From: Asterella californica
Lineage: Eukaryota; Streptophyta; Marchantiopsida; Marchantiales; Aytoniaceae
Length of the DNA: 64,000 nucleotides
Direction: 5' to 3'
Assembly (NCBI GenBank): GCA_036924285.1
Contig: JAYKYS010000007.1
Location: forward strand, 12,524,001-12,588,000
Positions 35,478 to 46,028 of this stretch are shown piece by piece. The notes beneath the pieces were generated by a model. The model was not told the origin of the DNA. It ran no database searches and was given only the letters and a program-made list of their open reading frames with translations. Position 1 is the stretch's first letter. The number at the start of each line of letters is the position of its first letter. The position numbers were made by a program, and so were the translations under genes.

Positions 35478-37739
35478 ATGACTATGCATCCTCGAGGTAT
35501 TGTGTTATCACAATCGGAGCTGAGCTCGGCCAAACTCTTCATCAAGGGGTTGGACCTCGACTTCTTCGCGTGGGATTGAGATCTTGCCAACCAAGGTTTG
35601 TTGGAAGAGGTTTGGGCAGCCTACCTCCCCGAAACCATGTACATGTCAAGGCAGGAGTGGCTAGAGGAAGACCAGCACTGTGGACGGTGGAATGAGGACG
35701 AAGAATGTTTCATCGATCCGAATCTGAGAACGGAGGTTACGAGCTAAAGAAAGGGAAAATCCTTTCGATCATTTCAGAGAAATGGCATGTATCTTGGAGT
35801 ACTACCTGCCTCTTCTTGGAAGATCGACAGGGAAGGAATGGTTGGAAGACGGAAGCGTATCGGGAGCTGAAGAAGCGTCTTCTGGGGAAGCTTTACCTTC
35901 ACCTTTTTCCCAAGGGAAAAGCTCAAAAGGTCCTATACCTAGACTATTAGAATGTGGAATTCTTGGAAGCTGTCTGAGCAGGAGAGGTCGTCAATTGGAG
36001 TGCTTCTTTCACACCTATGTACACACCGAGTTAGTTTATTTGGGCATCTCAGCAGAGGGCATCTCACCCTTTTTTTCTGCTACATGTATGTGTTCAAAGG
36101 AGACTCAGTTGACAAAGTATGGGCTAGTGAGACCAGAAGTCTACAGAAGAGGAAGGTCGGGCAGGTGCCATGTCTTCCCTTCCAATTTCAGTGCCTAAGG
36201 AAGGACCAGACACAACCTAGTGGAAGATCACCGGTCAAGCGAATGATTCCAACAGCACAGAAGACGCGTCGCCACCGAGGAGGATGAGACCTTGGAGCGT
36301 TCTAAGGACAAGTACTTCTTACCCCACCATCCACTCCGGATCTGAGTCAGAATCTCAGGAAGACACTCTTGGCACTAGGACCACCAAGAAATCCGTTCCT
36401 ACGACCTCAAAGAGTCTTTCGAAGACTCTAGAAGACAGAACCTTGGTAGATGTTCTGATTACGACAGGTGACTATTCAGAGAAGAAGCATGTCTCTGCTA
36501 TGAGAAGAGATCTCCCACCAAGGAAGACATTGCGAGTGGCGTATTCTCAAGTACAAAAGGAGAAAGCTACCATGGTGGAAGAGGTCTAGGTATCTCAGGA
36601 AGACAGGGAAGCTTCCCTGGATCGGTATGTCAGCATGAACATGACTCTATGCAAAGAAGACTAGAAAAGTTCAATCCCTTCTTCAGCATCAAGATCCAGC
36701 CAACCATGGAGATGATGGAGAAGCGGACTAGGGTCCAAGAGAAGCCTCTTCAGTCTGGATTTGGTCTTCGGACTTTGATCCAGCAGGAAGAAGCGCATAC
36801 GCAAAGGATGGAAGCTCTGAAATCCAACCTCCGCGTCACCAAGAAGATAACCAACAAGTATAAAACGGAAGCTTCCGCTTCTGTTAAAGAGATGACTCAA
36901 CTGTAGAAGACCCACCAGGAATTGCAGGTGGGAATTCAGCAGAGGGAGCAGGAAGTCTTGAGGATCGGGGGCAAACTAACTGATCTGGTGGACAAGAAAA
37001 AGACTTGGAATGCACAGCAGAAAGCTGCAGAAGCTAAGGCTGCGGAGGAGAAGAAGCAGCGGGTAGAAGCAGAATACCGAAGCAAGGAGATCATGACACA
37101 GATGAGAGAAATACTCAGGAAGAAGTTCAACTTCACCGCATGGAGGAAGCTTCTGACCTTGGTCCGAACTTGGGATGATGCCCCAAGGACATGTTGATAG
37201 AATGCAAAGACAACATGTTCCGCTACTTGGATCGGCAGATTGAGGGTCTGAAGACGCTCTACGGTCTTCCTTCAGTTCTCATCTCTACAGCCATGTCTTC
37301 AGATGCCCCAAGACCATTCCATGTTGAAGATCCAGATAAGGAGGAGTTGGACCTAGCTGTTCATATGGTGGTAACCGCATTGGAATTAGACAAGACACGT
37401 GAAGCAGCTCCAGAAGCCAAGACATCTTCTGGAAGACAAGAAGAGGAGACGGCTTCTCAAGTATTCAGAGTGGAGGTAATGACTGCCTTTGACCTCCATG
37501 AGATCGTCCCAACCCTCAGCAACGAACAGGTCTTGCAGAAAAGCCTAAGAGCGAAGCTGGGTACGGCTTCCCAAGGTCGTCTTTTGTCTTCCGAACCAAA
37601 TACAAAAAAATACATGACTGTCACTAAGACGGATGTCACGTCAGAGGTACCAGCTGAGCAGCACATGGTACCAAAAATCAAAATAGATACTCGTACAGGT
37701 GCAGACACCATGGATGTCACATCTGATGATCAGGAATAG
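35478..37739 (+). pseudogene. Decayed coiled-coil protein gene of an unidentified element
   Basis: Open segments of one apparent gene follow each other with frame changes: from ATG 35478 (MTMHPRGIVL, SAKLFIKGLDLDFFAW, then a TGA), about 35705-35950, 36284-36589 (Ser/Thr/Lys-rich), 36649-37197 and 37191-37739. The fourth is one frame interrupted only by TAG at 36904-36906. It encodes a long helical, Glu/Lys/Gln-rich coiled coil (QQREQEVLRIGGKL, KAAEAKAAEEKKQR). The last segment is acidic, with DKEELDLAVHMVV and SSGRQEEETASQ. No enzyme domain is visible. The word bias (GAAGAC-rich) matches the flanking DNA. It could be a gag-like protein of a large retroelement or a captured host gene. I do not recognise it. 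Confidence 0.55.
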
Positions 37740-37851
37740 ATAAGAACATCAGTTAAGTATAAAGTCGTTTATACCTCACTGATTCTTAGAGAATCGGAGT
37801 TAGTTGTTTTTAGCTTGGCAACTCTCTTTTGTATTTTTAGGATATTGTCCA

Positions 37852-39482
37852 TGTGGCAGGGTTAGTTACAGCAGGAATAGAGAAGACTTTCCAAACTGAG
37901 AGGAACCGAAGTCCAGGAGGAGGTGACCATCTGACAGTGAGTCCTTTTCCTCCTTTGGGCTGTGGTTGTGATTCGAGAGAATTCCCTCCTACGATTAGAG
38001 GCAGTTGTATAAAGTTGAGGTTGATGTTTAGTTTTATACACACACATGAGACACACAAGAGCGCGCACACAAAGTACACACGCGCACATAGTAGGTATGT
38101 ACCTCCGCATCCAAGAGAGGATCGCGGGAGTGAAGACAGAAGTAGACAGAATAGACAGGAAATGACATCCTCGTGTAGTCCTGTTTAGTCTTGTGTGTCG
38201 AGGAGTAGTGACAAGAAGCTGAAGGAGTAGCTATCCAAAGTCAATGTAACTTCTTCTCAAGGATTGGATTGATGATTTTAGCTTACAGAAGCTTTGTCTA
38301 TGTCTTCTGGGGATTGGGTTTTATCGAATTCATATCCAATTGTGCATGGGAAGTTTTCTTGATGAGTGGCGGTGATTGTTAGAAGTTGTGTAGTGTCCAA
38401 GTTTGTCTCATCCAGTGGAGCACTTCGGATCCACATACGGTAGTATGTGGATCGAGAAGAGATTGAGATAGAGTAGTCGAAGCAAGGACAGAAGAAGCTA
38501 GAAGTCGTATCTGTAGAAGTTGACTGAGTACCAAGTAGGACGTCGAGGAGTTAGGTGACGAGAGTGTCAGCACAAGTCTAAATCCATGTAAAAACTCATT
38601 TGACCAAAGAGACAGTGGGTGGTAATTCACTTTAGGATTGCCTCGAGAGAAAAGACCTAAAGTACACAGAAGCTGGCAAATTGCTTCTTATCATATCAGA
38701 AGACGTCACCTTCAACAAGAAGACAGTGGGACTGTAAGTAGGTATTTGGTCTTCTCCCCCAATTTACTACAAGCAGGGATGGCTTGTTAGTCAGTATCCG
38801 GACTAGAAGCTTGTCGGAAGATTGATTTTTCTCTTTTCTTTCATTTTCTCTTTGTTTCTCTTCTTCCTTCTCTTTTCTCATCTTCCCATCTTCATTCTAT
38901 CTTCTACCTGGTTACAGAAGCTTTGTGTGAGTATCAGTGGATGTGAGTGTCGTTGTAGTGCTGCTAGAAGACCGTTTCAGCAAGCAGAAGCTTGGGAAGA
39001 CTACAGAGGGCATACACCTTATGAATGATCTAATCATTTGAATATCATAAGGGTAATTTGTGGTATGGAGTAGTAATTGGCATCTATTGAGCAGTGGAAG
39101 TGTTCTAAGGATGTCAGAAGCTGAGTCGAATCTCCAGAGGACGAGATTTGCTTCTAGAAGCCGACGTGAGAAGACTGGAAGCTTGGGTCAGGGAGTAGTA
39201 ATCGTCTTCCTTGTCTTCTTAGTGTATATTTGTGTTGTATTTTAGGTAGTTGTTGCGTGTTATGATCCAGAGCGCCTTTTGAAGAGTCTGGAAGCCGCAT
39301 GGTTTTGTGAGTTAGAAGGAACTTCTGGACAAAACGAGGGTGTTTGTGAGTTTGAATAGATCTTAGAACTTAGAATAGTGTAACTAAGTGTAAATCTTCT
39401 TGGGGAACGAAATCTTTTATGCTACAATGGTGTAAAGGAGAAATCCTAGGACACTACATGAGCTTAAGTGTACCGCTTAACA
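37852..39482 (-). repeat. 3' LTR (copy A) of a minus-strand copia element, 1.63 kb
   Basis: On the minus strand the LTR starts TGTTAAGCGG at 39482, right after a polypurine tract, and ends ...GCCACA at 37852, giving TG...CA termini. It is collinear with an oppositely oriented copy at 41586-45030 once that copy's insertion is removed. The sequence after its end is not a primer-binding site, which fits a 3' LTR. It contains a purine/pyrimidine (AC-rich) stretch near 38036-38095. Confidence 0.8.
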
Positions 39483-39875
39483 CCCCCTCTTAAGATCAGC
39501 GGCAGTCCACATACATCAACTTTTATCTCAGTATTTTTATCTTGAGATAATGATTTAGTGAATATATCTGCCACTTGATTTTCTGTTGATACTCAACTGG
39601 TACATATCTCACCAGGTTGTATGTTTTCTCTTGTAAAATGAACACTTCAGTTCGTCATGCTTCTTGCATGACGAACTGGATTATTGGCAAGAGCAATACA
39701 ACTCATGTTGTCACTCAAAATACTGGTTGTTTCTAACTGTCCTTCACCAAATCTTCCAGTATCCACTTGATCCCTACAACCTCTTTTGCTGCATTGCACA
39801 AATCTTTGTATTCAGCCTTGGTAGAGGACAAAGAAACAATAGGTTGTTTTTCTGCTCCTCCTAGTCCAGGGATGT
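39483..39875 (-). pseudogene. Copia RNase H C-terminus and polypurine tract
   Basis: Read on the minus strand this is the end of a Ty1/copia pol gene. PIVSLSSTKAEYKDLC near 39845-39795 is the conserved RNase H segment with catalytic-site residues. Then KWILEDLVKD leads to an in-frame stop. A frame change gives DNMSCIALANNPVRHAR, and QVADIFTKSLS lies near 39555, the usual copia terminus. A purine tract (AAGAGGGGG, 39483-39491) borders the LTR. Sequence above 39880 is AT-rich and unrelated, so the rest of the element has been lost. Confidence 0.9.
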
Positions 39876-40899
39876 CACTATGTATGTGACTCTATCGTCA
39901 TGTGCGAATAAATGATATTTATTTGATACTATGTGGAAATATTCATTAATTTTTTCAATTTTTTATCTGTGTCTTTTAATCAAAATTGTATTTATTACAT
40001 ATCTTGATTATATTATAACTTTGTTAGATATAATTTCTATATAATTTAAAATAATTATTATATTGTTTAAAATATATATTTCATGTTTAGTCTATTATCA
40101 TCTTTCTTATCACCAAATGACGTGGTTAATGAATTAAACAACATTGATTTGCTAACATAACTAGATGTGAACTATAAATGTTTTAAGACGTCTAAATCGA
40201 TAAACTAGTGTAAGTTAGATATAATTTGCAGCTGTATATATGAAAACTTACAACTTACAATGATCAACATTTTCTTGTGATATTTTTGTTTCCACGACAA
40301 AATGAACAAGCTTTTAATATCTTCAAATTATTACCCTATTATTACTCGAATGTGTACTCATTCGGGACGCCAAACACATTTGTTGAACTTCTCGTACTGC
40401 CAACAATACCGTGACTCCATATCGAATAACGCTTCTCACTCCTCTTTACAATTGCGAATTCCAAAGACATTCAGATACGAAACGACTACGACAGATGTCG
40501 CTCAAAACTGCAATTCCTCTTTATACATTGAAAACAAAAAATCTACTTATATACTTGTGATTGATCATTGAAGATCCTCGAGGTAGAGGTCTCTCTAAAA
40601 AGACAGTCAACAATGATAACTCACCCACTGCAAACCGTTAATTGTCTAACTACTCTGTACCGGATAACCAATACACAAGTCATTTGTATAGTCGTCTCGG
40701 ATAGTCAACTAACTTTTCTTTAACCATTCTATCCGTACTCAACACGCTTGTCTCAAAGTCTTCTATGCTAGTTTTAGTTTCTACTCTCCTCGAGTGTCTT
40801 CCGATATATGGACTATTTGAATGAACTGTCCTTACGAGCTGTCCATATTATCTAGATATTGGACACTCTCGGATCATCCAATCATACAAGATTCCCAAA
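39876..40899. other. AT-rich DNA; one small unsupported frame
   Basis: An 89-codon frame starts with ATG at 40302, but has no recognisable motif and sits in low-GC DNA. I do not call it a gene. Confidence 0.45.
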
Positions 40900-41054
40900 C
40901 TGATTCGACACGTGACAAACTAGAGTTTCAGTGGACGACAAGTCTGTTGTAAATTCTTGAAACAAGGAGCGTGCAATGAAATTGTGGGGTGATGCGGTAG
41001 CCGGTTTTATATCGATCTAAACTTTATCCTTTTCCTTTTCTCTTAACCTCTAGT
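40900..41054 (+). repeat. Direct repeat, copy 2 (mate at 33129-33275)
   Basis: This is the downstream partner of the 33.13 kb repeat, about 80% identical by eye over 150 bp. A decayed open region begins at its right end. Confidence 0.75.
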
Positions 41055-41585
41055 TGCAAAAGAAGACAATTCGCAAATTATCCAATGATCTCAACAAAGG
41101 ATTTCCTTGTCCTCATGAGTGTTGCAGGATCGTCAAGAAGGAGATAGTGAAAAAAGAGAGAGAGTTGTACTATGGAATGACTCATGATCGACAAAAAGAT
41201 AAGTCTATGGAAAAATTCAAACAAGCAAAGAAAAGAACGATGAAAAGCTACATTTTTTACATTTTCTTTATGTTTGTCACACAACATTTTACATTTTCTA
41301 TGGGTTCAGCAAGTCAACATTCTACAATGATGTCCAAGATGTATATCGGTTGGATGCACAAACATCATTTCATGGCAATAAGGATAGAATGAAATCAGAT
41401 CAATCTGCCTTGATGGCTCGTGCGTTCTTGAAGACATTTCTTCAAGTGAACAATGAACCAATGCCTCATTTGTCATACAACAACTACATTGGGAAAGGTT
41501 CAGATGATCATTACTTTAGGCTACCCACATGTTATTCTAATGATGATATTTATAAAGAGATATCCATGAATATGGAGGTTGCAGA
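41055..41585 (+). pseudogene. Unidentified decayed open region before LTR copy B
   Basis: Two overlapping frames (to 41392 and 41350-41628) together cover about 530 bp: a Lys-rich part with a hydrophobic run (YIFYIFFMFVTQHF), then SALMARAFLKTFLQVN and DDHYFRLPTCYSNDDIYK. The second runs into the LTR, so its end is artificial. I do not recognise the family. Transposon origin is likely from the context only. Confidence 0.3.
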
Positions 41586-43407
41586 TTGTAATGTTTTAGG
41601 ATTTCTCCTTTACACCATTGTAGCATAAAAAATTTCGTTTCTCAAGAAGATTTACACTAGTTACACTGTTCTAAATTCTAAGATCTGTCTAAACTCACAA
41701 ACACAATGATTTTGTCTAAAAGTTCTTTCAAACCCCACACAACCACGCAGCTTTTAGACCCTCCAAAAAGGTGCTCTGGAACATAACACACGACTACTAC
41801 TTCAAATACAACACTAATGTACATTGAGAAGATAGGGAAGATGATTACTGGTCCCGTGCTAGGCTTCCGGTCTTTTCACGTCGGCTTCCAGAAGTAAATC
41901 TCGTCTTCTGGTGGTTCAACTCGACTTTTGACACCCTTAGAACACTACCACTGCTCGGTAGATGTCAATTAAATTCCACACAGCAAATTATTCTTGCGGA
42001 TGCTCAACTGATTAGATCAACCACAGGGTGTATGCCCCCTGTAGCTTTCCAAAGCTTCTACCTACTGAAACAGTCTTCTGGCAGCACTACAACGACACTC
42101 ACATCCAATGATATTCACACAAGGCTTCTGTAACCGGATAGAAGATAGAATGAAGATGGGAAGATAAGTGAAGAGAAGAGAAGAAGAGAAAATAATAAAA
42201 GGAGGGAGAAGGTGAGAAATAAATCTTCCGACAGGCTTCTAGTCCGGATCTTGACTAACAAGTCATCCTTGCTTGTAGTAATATGAGGGAGAAGATCAAA
42301 CACATACTTACAGCCCATTGTCTTCTTGTTGAGGATGACGTCTTCTAATGTGATAAGAAACGATCCGTTAACTTTTGTGTACCTTTGGTTTTCCTCTCGA
42401 GGCAATCCTGGAGTTGTTTATCACCCACTGTCCCTTTGACCAAATAAACTTTTACAGGATTTCAGATATGTGCCGACACTCTCATCGTCTAACTTCTTGG
42501 TTTCTTACTTGGTACTCAGCCAACGTACTACAGATACAACTTCTAGATTCTTCTGTCCTCACTTTCGACTACTATGTCCTGAGAAATCTATACCTGATAG
42601 TCCGCATGTGGATCCAAAGTGCTCCATTGGATGAGACGAACTTGGACACTACACAACTGCTGACAATCATCACCACTCAACAAGGAAATTTCTCATGCAC
42701 AATTGGGTAAGAATTCGATGAAACTCAATCATCAAAAGACATAGACAAAGTTTCTGTAAACAAATAATCAATCAAATCCTTGAGTTACATCAACTTCCGG
42801 TAGCTACTCCTTCATCTTCCCGTTAGCGTGTCGGGTATTGCGTGAAGGATGTCTAGGAAAACGCGAGGTTCCTGGCTGTGGAGATGTTGTGTGTCGAACA
42901 GAGACAAGACAGAGAAGAACAACCACGAAAATGAACCCGCAATATATACCAACTCCAAAAGTATGTACACTGCCGGTTCTTTCTACTAAGAGCACGAAAC
43001 TGATGAACAGACCAGAGCGGTCTGTAACCTACTTCAAAGCCTTAAAACAAACCCCGAATCACAACCCTAACCCAAAACCGCCGAAGCGTAGCTCAAAGCA
43101 AGAGAAACTTCTCTTTGCTAACAAACAGAGCCACAACAATATCACGCGATCCAAACCCAAGTCCAAACCACATCCACGCACTAGCTCTTGGCTAAAACTA
43201 GCTACCACAAGCCGTACACAACCAATTAAGTCCCTAACGAACTCAAAAGGACGAAACCCGTAGCGAAGGAACCGAAAAAGATCTATCTGAGAACTTTCTC
43301 CTTTCGCCAAACGATCTTCAAATGTTGATAGGGTCTCCTTCCCTAACTCCTTTGGCTCAAGAAACCTTCAGATCCGACTCCCGATAGTCGAGATATCGCC
43401 GATTTTC

Positions 43408-44140
43408 GGTCGCAGGTGACCGAACCTTCAAAAACTCCTCCCTGCGGCTTAAAATCGCACACCACGCACAAAAGGATCGTCTAAACTGATATCCGTCTTC
43501 TCTGGTAGGTAGATCTAGCTACCCTGAACCAAACAAGACTCCAAAGAAGCCGTTTGGAGTTCCCCTTACAAAACCACTCGAGAAATTTGGTCGCAGATTG
43601 CAAAAAACTGACGTAAATCGGCTCCCTGCGACTCAAACTCGCTCACCACACCCAAACCAACAATCCAATTCACGTACAGTCTTCTCCTATGAGTAGATGA
43701 AGACTCCTTGATCGCGTAGGCACCAAGAACGAAGAGCTTGGCTCACCGACCGCGAAGAACAATCCAACCTCAGGTTGCAGGTGAACAAAAATCTGATGTA
43801 AGCGCTTCCCTGCGAACCAATTTCACTCAGAACTTCCAACCCGCCCGATGAAAACTGGTATCGTCTTCAATTTCCTGTAGAACTCGGTGTTCTGATCTCG
43901 ATGGATCTAAGGACAGCAAGTTTGGACTCCGGAACGGTCCGAACGGTCCAACTCTCCTTCACAGGTAACTGAAATCCCCAAATCTGCTTCATGCGTCTCA
44001 ATTTCCATGAGTACACACCCCCCGATCCGTCTCGTCACAAACCGTCTTAACCTGTGCGTAGCCTGCACAGTTCTGAACCAAATGACATCTTGCGCGCGTG
44101 TATTGGACTTCTCAAATCCTCAAATCATCCACCGACAGAT
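43408..44140. repeat. ~184 bp tandem repeat, four units, inside the nested insertion
   Basis: Units start near 43408, 43589, 43773 and 43957 with GGTCGCAGGTGA-like sequence and contain CTCCCTGCG. Periods are 181, 184 and 184. The units are well diverged. Confidence 0.7.
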
Positions 44141-44287
44141 CGCAGATGCAAGCTAGCCCTTAAGCTGCCCCCTTGTTACAGTCTCTTCTCTGTACGTACG
44201 AACTTCACCCTGAATAATAAGAAGCAGGCCCCTTACGTCTTTGATATAATGTCTGAAACCTCAAATACCCACTCAGCAAGTAACTAA

Positions 44288-44625
44288 GGCCTAACTTGAT
44301 TTTGCTTTCTTCCGAATCGCATAACTTCTTCTCTAGATGTCCAAACGAAGTAAACAAGATACCCATGGAAAGCTGACAATGAGCTCTACCCGTCTAAGCG
44401 ATAAAAGTGAAGATACGAAGTTGTGCCAAAAACCCATAAGCTGGGGCCTAGCTTGTTTTCTCCATCTTTCGAGTCCTGTAACTTCTCCACTAGACGTCCA
44501 AACGAAGTAGACAAAGTGCCTATGGAATGCTGACAAGGAGCTCTATCCACTGATGCGATGAAAGCGAAGATCCGAAATGGTGCCAAAAGCCCATAAGCAA
44601 CGGCCTAGCTTGTCTTCTCACGAGT
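44288..44625. repeat. 157 bp tandem repeat, two units plus a partial third
   Basis: GGCCTAACTTG at 44288, GGCCTAGCTTG at 44445 and GGCCTAGCTTG at 44602 mark units of exactly 157 bp. Each contains GTCCAAACGAAGTA and CCATAAGC. It resembles in style the repeat at 18.1 kb. Confidence 0.8.
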
Positions 44626-45570
44626 GTTTTTTGGAGCGACAAGCATCGTACTTTGGATTTCATATAGGAGCCGGTCCACGACACGACACCGTTTCTACTC
44701 CTCGACACACCAGACTAGACAAAACTACACGAGGATGCCGTTTCTTGTCTACTTCTGTCTACTCCTATCTACACTTTCGCGCTCTCTCTTGCAGATGTGT
44801 AGAACCTACTGTGCGCACATCAATCCCAAGTCTTATAAGACCTGGGATTGGGATGGGCTGACTAGCAGCCGAACAAACTGTCTTCTAATCATAGGAGGGG
44901 ACTCCCTCGAACACAACCACAGTCTAGAGGCTGGAAAGACCCGCTGGAAGATGACCACCTCCTCCTTGGATTTTGATTTCCCTAATTTGGAAAGTCTTTC
45001 TCTAATCTTGCTCTAACTAACTACATCACAAACGCTGCAATCTAGAAATTTATTAATTCTAAGGTGACACATTGTTCAGTACTCGAGTACAAACTTGAAT
45101 TCTTCAAGAGATTCCAAATTTACACCAAACTTATTCCACTTTACTTCCGATTGCAACTCCTCTCACATCTTCCTTATTAAATTTTTATAATCAAACTAAG
45201 AACAGATTTTTTGTTCACATCCTAGTAAATAGTATGTTTACATTGCTCACTTACCAACAGATAATATTATTTATCACCATTGGTTCACTCATTGTTCATC
45301 TTCTTGATTATACACATACTTGTTGAAATTATCATCTTCATCAGACAGAAACTGAATGTGTTAAAATTACCACTTGCAACATGTGAATATATTTTATTCT
45401 ATTGACAAAAGTGGTGTTGGTTGTCTGGCATCGACGAGAGAACACTATAAATAAATTTTATGCTTATGATATGTCATGTTTCATAGATTTTTGATTATTT
45501 ATTTAACTGTATTATGTTACAAAGATAAATTAAAAGATATATTGAGACTGCAAGACTTTCATTCTAGAAA

Positions 45571-46020
45571 GGGTACTAGGAGTGTCCCTTAAGGGGCAAA
45601 GTAATATCGTAACAGCAAAACTGACGTGAGTAAACTTTTACTGATATACATTAGTCGCACATAGTTTCTCAGTAGTAGTTTATCAGTAGTTTATTAGTTT
45701 TTTCCTGAGTTTGAACTAGATTTGCAGGATTGGAATACAAAAGTTTTTCACTTCACAAACTTGGGGTAGATGTTGTGACAGGATCCATGGTCTAGGTTTT
45801 ATGTGATTGAATAAAGAATTTTTCATTATTTTAGTTTTATTGTAACAAAAGTCAACAGTAATATGGCATGTGTCAACATAGAAAACAAACAGCTGTTCAA
45901 GAGAAGTAACTTTTTGTATTTAACTTTTACTTCAAAAAAAATCAGCAGATAATGTGACACATGTCAACATAGAACCAAAACAACTCCTAAAATACCTTAA
46001 GAGGGTACCCAAGAGTACCC
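45571..46020. mobile_element. 450 bp MITE with terminal inverted repeats and perfect 8 bp target duplication
   Basis: The element starts GGGTACTAGGAGTGTCCC and ends with a complementary segment closing in AGTACCC. The terminal repeats are about 24-26 bp, including TTAAGG/CCTTAA, and each is itself nearly palindromic; the right one has a perfect 9 bp stem (46000-46008 with 46015-46023). TCTAGAAA flanks both sides (45563-45570 and 46021-46028). There is no coding capacity. An 8 bp duplication fits the hAT superfamily, although the termini are not the classical CAGGG. Confidence 0.85.
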
Positions 46021-46028
46021 TCTAGAAA

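Larger units (their letters stand above)
42820..44693. mobile_element. 1.86 kb nested insertion with CCGTT target duplication, probable solo LTR
   Basis: The inserted DNA (42825-44688) is flanked by CCGTT at 42820-42824 and 44689-44693. Copy A of the host LTR lacks it at this position. TGTCG near the left end (42829) and CGACA at the right end (44688) form short inverted termini of the TG...CA type, with four extra bases on the left. There is no coding domain. It holds two subrepeat families (43408-44140 and 44288-44625). Confidence 0.75.
41586..45030 (+). repeat. LTR copy B of the same copia family, interrupted by a nested insertion
   Basis: From about 41586 (ATGTTTTAGGATTTCTCC) this matches the minus strand of 39482-37852 in order, up to ...CTACATCACA at 45030. 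The first ~25 bases of the LTR are missing or unrecognisable. Removing 42825-44688 restores a length close to that of copy A. No copia coding sequence adjoins either side, so it is probably a solo LTR. Confidence 0.8.

Noticed and set aside
40302..40571. 89-codon ATG frame
   Set aside because: It lies in AT-rich DNA, shows no motif and has no supporting context such as splice sites or conserved neighbours.
43045..43090. Telomere-like CCCTAACCC words
   Set aside because: Only one or two non-tandem units are present; plant telomeric CCCTAAA tandem repeats are absent.
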